Assembly: GCA_030824295.1 (NCBI GenBank)
Contig: JAVBYA010000497.1
Location: 1 to 6,445 of the forward strand
DNA from: Bacteroidota bacterium
Lineage (GTDB): Bacteria > Bacteroidota > Ignavibacteria > UBA10030 > UBA8401
DNA length: 6,445 bases
Direction of reading: 5' to 3'
This document shows positions 1 through 6,402 of this stretch, piece after piece (position 1 is the first letter of the stretch; each line of letters opens with the position of its first letter). Made by a program: the position numbers and the translations under genes. The notes under the pieces were generated by a model. The model had not been told where the DNA came from, made no database searches, and worked only from the letters and a program-made list of their open reading frames with translations.

Positions 1-1887
1 CACCATCGCAACGATCTCACCCTTCGACTGCATGGTGCGGACATGTTCGGCTTTCTCCTTCGGGAGAACATTTGCTACGACCGTTGTAATGCCGGCCTGC
101 TGCGCAATTGCTCTCGCCGTTACTGCATTGTCGCCGGTGATCAGCGCAACCTTGATCCCCATCCCGTTCAGGGCGGCGACGGCTGAGGCGGATGAATCAC
201 GGATCGTATCGGCGATAGCGATGATGCCGGCCAGTTTCCGCTGAAGGCCAACGAAGATGACGCTTTTCCCTTCGCTTCTGAGCTGAGCCGCTGCCTCGTT
301 TGCAGCAGTAATGTTGATGAGGGTTTCGTTCATCATGGTATCCTTGCCGATCACAACATTCCTGCCGTTCACTTTACCGGTCACACCGGATCCGGGATTC
401 GCCAGAAAACCCTCCACCGGCAGCAATTCCAATCGCCTGGCGGCCGCAGCATTCACCACAGCCTTGGAGAGAGGATGCTCAGAACGCTGCTCGACAGAAG
501 CAGCATACTGAAGAAGCTCTGATTCAGAGATATCATTATATGTGATCATCCCGGTGACAGATGGTTTTCCTTCCGTCAGCGTCCCCGTCTTGTCGAAAGC
601 GACGGTCGTGACGGTGCCGGCACGTTCCAGACTTTCTGCATTCTTGATGAGCACTCCTTCCGATGCACCGCGGCCGGTACCGACCATGATGGCGGTCGGC
701 GTAGCAAGTCCCAATGCGCAGGGACATGCGATAATGAGCACGGCGATGGCATGGACCATTGCCTGACTGAACTCCAGCTGCCAGATGAGCAGTCCCAGCA
801 CGAACGTGAGCAGTGCGATCCCGATCACCACGGGAACGAAGACCGCGGCGATCCTGTCCGCCAGCGATTGTATGGGAGCTTTCGATCCCTGTGCATCCTC
901 CACCAATCGGACGATCTGCGCGAGCATCGTATCGCTGCCGACTGCCGTTGCACGGAATTCCACGCTGCCGGTGGTATTGATCGTTCCTCCCAGCACTTTG
1001 TCTCCGGCCGTTTTGGGGACGGGGATGCTCTCCCCTGTCATCATCGATTCATCCACCGCCGTCGAGCCGCTGGTGATGACACCGTCCACCGGCATCTTCT
1101 CTCCGGGCCGGACTTGAATGCTGTCCCCTACGATCACTTCCCGGATGGGTGCCTCGATGAACGCTCCGTTCCTGAGGACCCGTGCCGTCTTCGGCTGGAT
1201 GGACATGAGTCCTTTCATTGCATCCGATGCTTTTCGTTTGGCGCGGGTCTCCAGCAGTTTACCCAAAAGGATCAGCGTGATGATCGCTGCAGCAGTATCG
1301 AAATACACATCCATCGTATTCACCGAATCCGGGAACCAATCCGGGAAGAGCACCACCAAGGCACTGTACAGATATGCTACACCGGTACCGACTGCCACCA
1401 GCGTGTTCATGTCCGCTTCAAAATGTTTCGCCAGCTTCCAGGCGACGGTGAAGAACCGCCGTCCGGAGAGGACCATCACGACGGATGTTGCGAGCAGCAG
1501 CAATTTGTTCAGATCATCCATACCGACCGGCGAGATGTTCATGAACCAGTCGGACATGCTCACCATGCTGATGACCATCACCGGAACGGCGATGGCGGCA
1601 CTGATGGTGAACTCCTTCTTCAACACAGCATAGTGATCAGGAACGGCACTCCCTTGTGGAAGATCAGCAACCACCAATGTGTAACCAGCATCTTCAACTG
1701 CGCGTGCCATACGTTCCGGCGTTGCCATAGCGGGATCGAAACGGACGGTCGCTTTCTCGGTCGCCAGGTTAACTGTTGCCTTTTCCACGCCATCCATCTT
1801 CGCCAGCACCTTTTCCACGCGGGCCACACAGCTGGCGCAGGTCATACCTTCCACCGGAAGTGAAAGTGTTTGAATGTTCATTCCCAT
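1..1887 (-). CDS. copA: Copper-exporting P1B-type ATPase, CopA-like (3' end cut off by window edge)
   Basis: Pumps Cu(I) out of the cytoplasm across the inner membrane, driven by ATP. The window holds 629 codons and the frame is still open at base 1. An N-terminal HMA domain carries GMTCASC (Cys17, Cys20). About six hydrophobic segments follow, near residues 93-111, 127-143, 160-182, 195-213, 347-370 and 378-398. The actuator TGE is at 284-286, the membrane copper site CPC at 388-390, the phosphorylated Asp432 in DKTGT, the nucleotide-domain His-Pro at 471-472 (SEHPLS), and TGDN at 584-587. The last visible residues are EIVAMV, so the family's GDGIND motif and the last two membrane helices should lie just outside. 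CPC marks the Cu(I) subgroup. ATG at 1887 is chosen because AAAAGGA (1898-1904) sits 10 bases upstream; a second in-frame ATG lies at 1881. It follows the copZ-like gene by 49 bases, so co-transcription is likely. Identification is very secure; silver as an additional substrate is possible. Confidence 0.96.
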   Translation of the reverse strand, partial: MGMNIQTLSLPVEGMTCASCVARVEKVLAKMDGVEKATVNLATEKATVRFDPAMATPERMARAVEDAGYTLVVADLPQGSAVPDHYAVLKKEFTISAAIAVPVMVISMVSMSDWFMNISPVGMDDLNKLLLLATSVVMVLSGRRFFTVAWKLAKHFEADMNTLVAVGTGVAYLYSALVVLFPDWFPDSVNTMDVYFDTAAAIITLILLGKLLETRAKRKASDAMKGLMSIQPKTARVLRNGAFIEAPIREVIVGDSIQVRPGEKMPVDGVITSGSTAVDESMMTGESIPVPKTAGDKVLGGTINTTGSVEFRATAVGSDTMLAQIVRLVEDAQGSKAPIQSLADRIAAVFVPVVIGIALLTFVLGLLIWQLEFSQAMVHAIAVLIIACPCALGLATPTAIMVGTGRGASEGVLIKNAESLERAGTVTTVAFDKTGTLTEGKPSVTGMITYNDISESELLQYAASVEQRSEHPLSKAVVNAAAARRLELLPVEGFLANPGSGVTGKVNGRNVVIGKDTMMNETLINITAANEAAAQLRSEGKSVIFVGLQRKLAGIIAIADTIRDSSASAVAALNGMGIKVALITGDNAVTARAIAQQAGITTVVANVLPKEKAEHVRTMQSKGEIVAMV

Positions 1888-1936
1888 AATGTTCGTATCC
1901 TTTTCAGGGATCCCATGAAATAGCGCTGTCGTCCAA

Positions 1937-2146
1937 TTATTGGATCGATGCAACGGTGTATCCGGCCTCTTCTACCGCACGCTGCAGGTCCCGATCCGTG
2001 ACCGTCGGTCCATCCATGTTCACCGTTGCTGATCCGACAGATACTTCCTGCACAGTCACACCGGTCATTGCGCCGAGTTGTTTCTTTACGGACATCACAC
2101 AATGTCCGCAGGTCATTCCTTCGATCTCGATCTTCTTGGTGATCAT
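1937..2146 (-). CDS. copZ: CopZ-like copper chaperone (single HMA domain)
   Basis: A 69-residue protein made of one heavy-metal-associated domain from end to end, the usual size of CopZ. The metal-binding loop is GMTCGHC at 10-16 (Cys13, Cys16). The domain closes with AVEEAGYTV, like the end of the CopA HMA domain (AVEDAGYTL). The family binds Cu(I) in the cytoplasm and hands it to the N-terminal domain of CopA, which here is the next gene downstream. ATG at 2146 is preferred over an upstream in-frame ATG at 2185 because GGAGG (2151-2155) stands 4 bases before it, and the extra 13 residues would precede the domain without adding to it. The His between the cysteines is a variation of the CxxC loop seen in some chaperones. 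A MerP-like mercury-binding role is the alternative, made unlikely by the CPC ATPase next door. Confidence 0.9.
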   Translation of the reverse strand: MITKKIEIEGMTCGHCVMSVKKQLGAMTGVTVQEVSVGSATVNMDGPTVTDRDLQRAVEEAGYTVASIQ

Positions 2147-2295
2147 TGTTCCTCCGTTGTTCTCAGTGTTTTGGATCGGCTGCATCGTGTTCGTGACTAC
2201 AGTTGTATGATACGGAGCCTTCGGCGGGGATGCCGTACACTATACGGAGAAAGTTGTATAGAATTCTTACCAGCAGGATGGACAGGCGTATGGAC
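2147..2295 (-). promoter_or_regulatory. Candidate control region upstream of copZ-copA with repeated and inverted motifs
   Basis: This 149-base gap between the regulator and copZ is the largest in the window. Plus-strand coordinates: AGTTGTAT occurs at 2201-2208 and 2252-2259, and ATACGGAG at 2210-2217 and 2242-2249. The two words are thus each present twice but in opposite order in the two clusters. CTATAC (2240-2245) and GTATAG (2256-2261) form a perfect 6-base inverted repeat with a 10-base spacer, and GTATGATAC (2205-2213) is a smaller palindrome. TATAGT on the minus strand (2239-2244) could be a -10 box, but no good -35 box stands in front of it. The likely reading is binding sites for the neighbouring HMA-AraC protein controlling copZ-copA. 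The repeats are seen; the regulator and the promoter are inferred. Confidence 0.45.
2240..2261. repeat. Inverted repeat CTATAC-N10-GTATAG, candidate operator
   Basis: Two perfect 6-base arms at 2240-2245 and 2256-2261 are separated by 10 bases, so the arm centres are 16 bases apart, about one and a half helical turns. The arms overlap the TATAGT -10-like box and the ATACGGAG/AGTTGTAT words, so a bound protein would be well placed to act on transcription start. A short RNA hairpin is also possible, but the arms are AT-rich and the loop is long, which fits a protein site better. Confidence 0.4.
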
Positions 2296-2895
2296 TTATT
2301 TCACCTTATCCAACGGCATTCGCCGGCGGGCATGATGGGTGGGAGCGAGTGACTTGAAGGCGGTCGGTGTGAAGCCGGTGACCGTTTTGAACTGAGAGGA
2401 AAGATGCTGCACACTGCTGTATTTCATCATATACGCGATCTCGCTCAGCGAACGGTCATCATACCGGATGAGTTCTTTCACCCGTTCGATCCGCTGCCGG
2501 ATGATGAACTGTTCGATGGTCATGTTCTCGACCGAGGAGAACAATACGCTGAGTGCGTGATACTCTTTGCCGACCTCTTTGGCGATCGCTTCGGAGTATT
2601 TCATCTTCAACGGTGCCGAGGAATGATCATGGTGCACAAGTCTGATGACCGCCGTCTTTATGGCTTCAACGATCCGGGCATTCTTATCCTCGATCAACTC
2701 GAATCCATTCGCGGAGAGCATGGAACGGATGGCGCTCACCTGTTGTTCGGACGGCGCATTGCCGATCTCCGCATCACCCAGAGTGACAGCACGGACGTCA
2801 TGTCCGAGGCCGGTGAGTTCGTCGCGCACAACGCGGATGCACCGGTCGCAGACCATATTCTTGATGAACAGATGATGGGTCGGGATCCTCTTCAT
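2296..2895 (-). CDS. AraC-family transcription regulator with N-terminal HMA-like metal-sensing domain
   Basis: Counting from the longest start at 2907, residues 13-75 form an HMA-like fold with KNMVCDRC (Cys20, Cys23) in the metal loop, and residues about 103-187 form the AraC DNA-binding domain. The second helix-turn-helix and C-terminal signature are clear: SLSEIAYMMKYSSVQHLS followed by GFTPTAFK. No sugar-binding cupin domain is present, so the HMA part probably serves as the sensor. A His cluster (VHHDHSS, about 91-97) joins the domains and could add ligands. ATG at 2895 is preferred: it overlaps the upstream stop codon as ATGA, the usual sign of translational coupling, and gives 199 residues. 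ATG at 2907 would add four residues and overlap by 16 bases. Neither has a strong ribosome binding site. The position just before copZ-copA suggests it controls them in response to copper; that is inference. Confidence 0.88.
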   Translation of the reverse strand: MKRIPTHHLFIKNMVCDRCIRVVRDELTGLGHDVRAVTLGDAEIGNAPSEQQVSAIRSMLSANGFELIEDKNARIVEAIKTAVIRLVHHDHSSAPLKMKYSEAIAKEVGKEYHALSVLFSSVENMTIEQFIIRQRIERVKELIRYDDRSLSEIAYMMKYSSVQHLSSQFKTVTGFTPTAFKSLAPTHHARRRMPLDKVK

Positions 2896-4097
2896 GGACG
2901 GGACCATACCGGTTCGTGATAGGCGATGGATGAACCGACCCAGGTCTTGTTCTTGTTGAAGTCGACCCCCATCATCCTCCCTTTGCTGAGGCGAACGAGG
3001 TTCTTAACGAGAATGGGACGGCTCCCTTCCGTTTCCGGCCACACGAACATCATGCGGACCTCCGCCTTCGCGTACCCGTCCGGTGTTTTGATCAGGTCCG
3101 CGTACTCCACTTTCTTCTGGAGCAGGAACTGCGACCGGTCGGTCAATGCATCGAGTTTCTCCTTCGTCACATCGATATCCACACCGAGTCCGGCGAAGGA
3201 GTACAGCGGCTTCAGGACATAACCGGAAAGGTCGACAGGATAGACAGAAAGATCGCTCACAAGTCTGCATTCCGGAACATACCGGCTTTTCAGGAACGGC
3301 AGCGTATGCTTGCTGATCCGGAAATACCAATTGGGATGTCCCACCCAATGCACATTCAATTCCTGCGTGAAATCCAATTCTGCTTTGATCCCTTTTCTTT
3401 GCAGTTCATCGAAGATCACTCTATTGTAGATCCGCCGTATCGGGGTCTCGACACCGTCACGGTCATAGAACAGTTCCTTACCGCGTCTCTTCACCTTGGT
3501 CAGACAAACGGTGCGGATGCCGAGCATCGCTTCAGTAACGGCAAAATCGATCCGTGTCTTTTGCTTCTCCGGTTCGATCTCCAGCAGTACGACATTCGCC
3601 GGATCCTCGTCTCCGACGATCACGTCTTTCAACAGGTTGGTATATGACTCGCGGACATAACCATTGAATGCCGCAGCGAATGTGGGAGGGATGGAATAAT
3701 GTTTTCGTGTGGTATCGTTCAGGAATGCCTGGAATCCGTACAGCGACGGGAATCCCTGCAGTTCGATGAGCTGCGGAACGAAGGAACCATCCGCAGCCTG
3801 GCAGATACCGAAATCGACCTGCAGAAAGACCGGGTGCGGGGTTTCGTTCGGGACGGAGAGTCCGGGAGGGATCGCTGTGGCTGCATGCTTCGAGAACTCC
3901 GGGGTCTGCAGCTGTGCCACAAGTTCCTCCGCACCGATGACCAATTGTGCGGCAAGGTCCCGGGAGAGAAAGATCGGCGTTTCCGCAGAACGGAAATCTG
4001 TAGGATACCGAAAGGTGGTGTTCAGCTCCTTCAGGAATTCCTGAAAGCGGGCATCGGTGAACTCGGCATTGATACGTTCGCGGATCTCTGGGATCAT
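2892..4097 (-). CDS. ATP-grasp-like ligase, resembling the glutathionylspermidine synthase fold
   Basis: A 401-residue soluble protein with no signal peptide or membrane segment. I do not recognise it as a named family, but its landmarks fall in the order seen in circularly permuted ATP-grasp enzymes of the glutathionylspermidine-synthase type. VDFGICQAADGS (94-105) and LIELQGFPSLYG (110-121) resemble the metal-binding Asp...Glu-x-Asn segment, with Gln114 where Asn is usual. GYVLKPLYSFAGLGV (292-306) resembles the Lys-containing, glycine-rich ATP loop. FLLQKKVEY (324-332) and AEVRMMFVW (345-353) resemble the later ATP-grasp strands. Such enzymes join a carboxylate to an amine through an acyl phosphate, using ATP. 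The substrate is unknown. It lies 52 bases after the M29-like gene and overlaps the regulator start (ATGA). No clear ribosome binding site precedes ATG 4097. The assignment rests on motif memory, so fold-level confidence is moderate; that it is a real gene is near certain. Confidence 0.85.
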   Translation of the reverse strand: MIPEIRERINAEFTDARFQEFLKELNTTFRYPTDFRSAETPIFLSRDLAAQLVIGAEELVAQLQTPEFSKHAATAIPPGLSVPNETPHPVFLQVDFGICQAADGSFVPQLIELQGFPSLYGFQAFLNDTTRKHYSIPPTFAAAFNGYVRESYTNLLKDVIVGDEDPANVVLLEIEPEKQKTRIDFAVTEAMLGIRTVCLTKVKRRGKELFYDRDGVETPIRRIYNRVIFDELQRKGIKAELDFTQELNVHWVGHPNWYFRISKHTLPFLKSRYVPECRLVSDLSVYPVDLSGYVLKPLYSFAGLGVDIDVTKEKLDALTDRSQFLLQKKVEYADLIKTPDGYAKAEVRMMFVWPETEGSRPILVKNLVRLSKGRMMGVDFNKNKTWVGSSIAYHEPVWSRP

Positions 4098-4121
4098 AAT
4101 GGAAAGAGGCTGTGCAGCGAA

Positions 4122-4136
4122 CGGTCCGGAGGACCG
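4122..4136. repeat. Short GC-rich hairpin between the M29-like and ATP-grasp-like genes
   Basis: CGGTCC (4122-4127) pairs perfectly with GGACCG (4131-4136) around a 3-base loop. It occupies the 52-base gap before the ATP-grasp-like start. No T run follows on the minus strand, so it is not a standard intrinsic terminator. It might tune processing or translation of the downstream gene, or be chance. Confidence 0.3.
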
Positions 4137-4149
4137 CTACATTGAGGGA

Positions 4150-5178
4150 TCAAAAATTCTCGAAGATGAACCTGCCCCGCTCCATCACCTGCACACCATC
4201 CATCCAAATATTGAAGTTACGTCCCACACAGTCGATGTGTGTGGTCGAGACCCAGTTCTGACCGGTATGGTCCGCATATGGATGCCCGAACGCAATATGG
4301 ATTCCGGGGAACTTCTCGTCCTGCAGGATGTGTCCAATGATGCTCTTCAACGCGATATTCGTCCCGATGGCGAACTCGCCGACGCGGTCGCTGTTCTCAT
4401 CCGTGTGGGTGTAATCGAGGAACTCCTTGAGCAGTTCCTTGTTGGTGCATTCCACGGACTTGATCCGGTTATCCACGACCTCAATGAAGAGCGGGTGTTT
4501 CTCGATATCACCCCACTTTTGACACAGATAATCTCCCACGACCCCGTCCACGACGAACATTCCGTTGGTATTGAACGGCGAAGTGAAGATCTCCCCTCCC
4601 GGCAGGTTCCCCCACTTATCCGGGGAAATGATACCGCTGGTCTTGAGCCATTTCAAATGCGGGGCGAACTCTGCCGTGAAATCCGTCCCGGCCGGCGTCG
4701 TTGCTTTGATGATCTTCGTTGCACGGGCCTTCTCCACCAGCCGCTGACTGATCCGGTCCACTTCGATGAAATCTGCGCACATCCCTTCCATCATGATCTG
4801 CTTGTTGATGTTCACCATATGACCGTGCCGGATGCGGTGCTTGTTCACCACGGATGTCATCTGGATGCGGGAACCGAGTTCACCGGTCTGCGTGATCGCG
4901 GCGAAGATACTCGTCTGGGACTTTGCGAGATCGTCCAGGATCACCTGCGGCATATCCTTCAGCGGACGCTCGGCATAGTCCTCCATAACGAACACACTAT
5001 AGGCGGAGCCGATCTTCTCCACCTCATGGACGAGCGAGGCGGCGATCTCCGCGCATTCCCTGTCCGTGATGATAGTGATGCGCTCATTCGGTTTCAGCCG
5101 AAGACAATCGCGGACGGCGTTCCGTGCTCCATTACTCAATGCTGTGTCGAATTCGATCGACGGGATCCCAGTGCTCAA
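4150..5178 (-). CDS. M29-family metallo-aminopeptidase-like protein
   Basis: Resembles the M29 (aminopeptidase T/AmpS) family, which removes N-terminal residues from peptides with a two-metal cytoplasmic active site. Numbering from the longest start at 5193 (347 residues), the expected metal ligands are all visible: Glu201 in GGEIFTSP, Glu273 in RVGEFAIGTN, His299 in HIAFG, and His319 and Asp321 in THIDCVG. At 342-347 residues it is shorter than the roughly 400 of characterised members, mainly in the N-terminal part. The start is not ATG. TTG at 5193 directly follows an in-frame TAA and has no ribosome binding site. TTG at 5178 has AAGAGGA (5184-5190) five bases ahead, so I use 5178. It lies between two amide-forming ligases, which suggests trimming or turnover of their product instead of general peptide degradation. 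Activity is inferred from conserved ligands. Confidence 0.9.
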   Translation of the reverse strand: MSTGIPSIEFDTALSNGARNAVRDCLRLKPNERITIITDRECAEIAASLVHEVEKIGSAYSVFVMEDYAERPLKDMPQVILDDLAKSQTSIFAAITQTGELGSRIQMTSVVNKHRIRHGHMVNINKQIMMEGMCADFIEVDRISQRLVEKARATKIIKATTPAGTDFTAEFAPHLKWLKTSGIISPDKWGNLPGGEIFTSPFNTNGMFVVDGVVGDYLCQKWGDIEKHPLFIEVVDNRIKSVECTNKELLKEFLDYTHTDENSDRVGEFAIGTNIALKSIIGHILQDEKFPGIHIAFGHPYADHTGQNWVSTTHIDCVGRNFNIWMDGVQVMERGRFIFENF

Positions 5179-5183
5179 ACCAT

Positions 5184-5190
5184 TCCTCTT
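5184..5190 (-). promoter_or_regulatory. Ribosome binding site that decides the TTG start of the M29-like gene
   Basis: The minus strand reads AAGAGGA here, with 5 bases to TTG at 5178. The alternative TTG at 5193 lies upstream of this site and has only AT-rich sequence before it. An out-of-frame ATG lies immediately after the site, too close and in the wrong frame to serve. Confidence 0.55.
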
Positions 5191-5214
5191 CAATTAAATA
5201 CTGTACTGATTGCT

Positions 5215-5243
5215 GAAACACGAAGACGCAAAGGATCAGAGAA
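5215..5243. repeat. Intergenic segment resembling a dispersed 'GCAAAG/CACGAAG' type repeat
   Basis: The plus strand contains GAAACACGAAGACGCAAAGG followed by ATCAGAGAA. I associate this wording (in reverse, TTTGCGTCTTCGTGTTTC) with short sequences scattered between genes in many environmental bacteria. Only one copy is in this window, so its repeat nature cannot be shown here. Close by, ACGATGC is duplicated in tandem at 5250-5263. The rest of the roughly 100-base gap between the GCS2-like stop and the M29-like start holds nothing else I can support. Confidence 0.3.
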
Positions 5244-5295
5244 GTATCCACGATGCACGATGCGTCCGTTCCGCAATGTTGTTTAGTCGTGCTGC

Positions 5296-6402
5296 TTATT
5301 CCAGTCCCATCACTGTTTCTTTGATGATCAGATCTACGACCGCGTTGATATCCTTCGTCTCTTCCCACACTTTCTTCTGACGGTCAGCGCCGGTCCCCAT
5401 CCTCATGATCTCGCGGATGTAATCGATCTCTTTGCGACTGCCGAGTTCATCCACTTCATCATCAACGAAATCCAGCAGTTCCTCCACAAGATCCACCAAC
5501 GGGACCTCCTCCTGTTTCCCGAAGTCGATCAGTTTACCATGGATGCCGTACCGTGCGGCACGCCATCGGTTCTCGTTCAGTAAGCGTGTCTTATAGATCC
5601 TGAAACCGAGATTCTGTTTGAAGAGCTTGTACAATTTCGCCGTCACCGCCTGCATGAGTGCGGCCAATGCGATCGTCTCATCCACACGCATCGGAATGTC
5701 ACAGACCCTCCATTCCAGCGTATCAAAGAACGGATGAAGACGGATGTCCCACCAGACACGTTTCGGATTATCGATGCAGTTCGTTTTGATCAGCAGCTTG
5801 ATATAATCTTCATAATCGGAAAGTGATTCGAAGATATCGGGGATACCGGTCCTTGGAAAGCGCTCGAAGATCTTGATACGGTACGATTTGAATCCCGTAT
5901 CTCTCCCTTTCCAGAATGGGGAGTTCGTGGAGAGAGCGAAGATGTGCGGAAGGAAATACCTCGCCGTGTTCATCACCTGGATCGCCGTTTCGCGGTCCGG
6001 CATCCCCACATGAACGTGGAGACCAAAGATCAGATTCGCACGCGCGACCTGCTGCATATCTTCCACGATCTCATGGTACCGCACATGGTCCGTGATCTTT
6101 TGAGCATCCCACCGTGCGAACGGATGAGTGCCGGCCGCAGCGATACGGAGTCCGTTGTTTCGAGCCAGGCCTGAAAGGGTCTTCCGAAGTTTGGAGACTT
6201 CCCTTCGTGCATCCTGGACATTCTCACAGATATCCGTCCCCACCTCAACAACGGATTGATGCATCTCCGGTTTGATATTCTCACGAAGAATGATCTTCCC
6301 TTCTTCCAGGATCTCTTCGATGTGGGACTTCAGATCGCGCGATACAGGATCGACGATCTGGAACTCCTCCTCGATCCCGAGTGTGAACAGTTTCGACTTC
6401 AT
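5296..6402 (-). CDS. Carboxylate-amine ligase, GCS2/YbdK family (glutamate-cysteine ligase-like)
   Basis: A complete 368-residue member of the GCS2 (YbdK, COG2170-type) family, which uses ATP to join a glutamate-like carboxylate to an amine; E. coli YbdK makes gamma-glutamylcysteine weakly. Family landmarks appear in order: LGIEEEFQIVDP (8-19), HQSVVEVGT (48-56), AAGTHPFARWD (89-99), FGLHVHVGMPD (126-136), LSTNSPFWKGRDTG (157-170), LEWRVCDIP (229-237) and ENRWRAARYG (277-286). The acidic Glu residues and the HVHVG strand are the expected metal/ATP-binding parts. The length matches the family. ATG at 6402 is supported by AAAGGA (6408-6413) five bases upstream. It is the first gene of the visible block, followed after about 100 bases by the M29-like gene. 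Family is secure; the true substrate (cysteine or another amine) is not. Only 43 bases lie upstream in the window, with no promoter I can call. Confidence 0.95.
   Translation of the reverse strand: MKSKLFTLGIEEEFQIVDPVSRDLKSHIEEILEEGKIILRENIKPEMHQSVVEVGTDICENVQDARREVSKLRKTLSGLARNNGLRIAAAGTHPFARWDAQKITDHVRYHEIVEDMQQVARANLIFGLHVHVGMPDRETAIQVMNTARYFLPHIFALSTNSPFWKGRDTGFKSYRIKIFERFPRTGIPDIFESLSDYEDYIKLLIKTNCIDNPKRVWWDIRLHPFFDTLEWRVCDIPMRVDETIALAALMQAVTAKLYKLFKQNLGFRIYKTRLLNENRWRAARYGIHGKLIDFGKQEEVPLVDLVEELLDFVDDEVDELGSRKEIDYIREIMRMGTGADRQKKVWEETKDINAVVDLIIKETVMGLE

Noticed and set aside
751..1863. A 370-codon open frame on the plus strand
   Set aside because: It is the codon-aligned antisense of copA, and the minus strand carries CPC and the HMA CxxC in the same bases. 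The translation is His/Arg/Asp-rich and domain-free.
1..1887. Possible truncated or broken copA
   Set aside because: The reading frame is intact through all 629 codons with every expected motif in order. It stops only because the window ends, so this is an edge effect.
2239..2244. TATAGT as a definite sigma-70 -10 box for copZ
   Set aside because: No TTGACA-like box lies 16-19 bases upstream, so it is mentioned only as a possibility within the control region.
2404..2919. A 171-codon plus-strand frame opposite the regulator
   Set aside because: It is again in the codon-aligned antisense register, and the regulator on the minus strand shows clear HMA and AraC signatures.
4122..4136. Hairpin as an intrinsic terminator between the M29-like and ATP-grasp-like genes
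   Set aside because: The stem is only 6 base pairs and is not followed by a T run in the direction of transcription.
3699..4145. A 148-codon plus-strand frame opposite the ATP-grasp-like gene
   Set aside because: Codon-aligned antisense shadow with no ribosome binding site or recognisable domain.
4057..5286. A 409-codon open frame on the plus strand, longer than the M29-like gene it covers
   Set aside because: Its codons are exactly complementary, codon for codon, to the M29-like gene. In this register stops appear only where the sense gene uses TTA, CTA or TCA, which are rare here. The protein is His/Asp-rich with no recognisable domain, while the minus strand has a full set of catalytic motifs.
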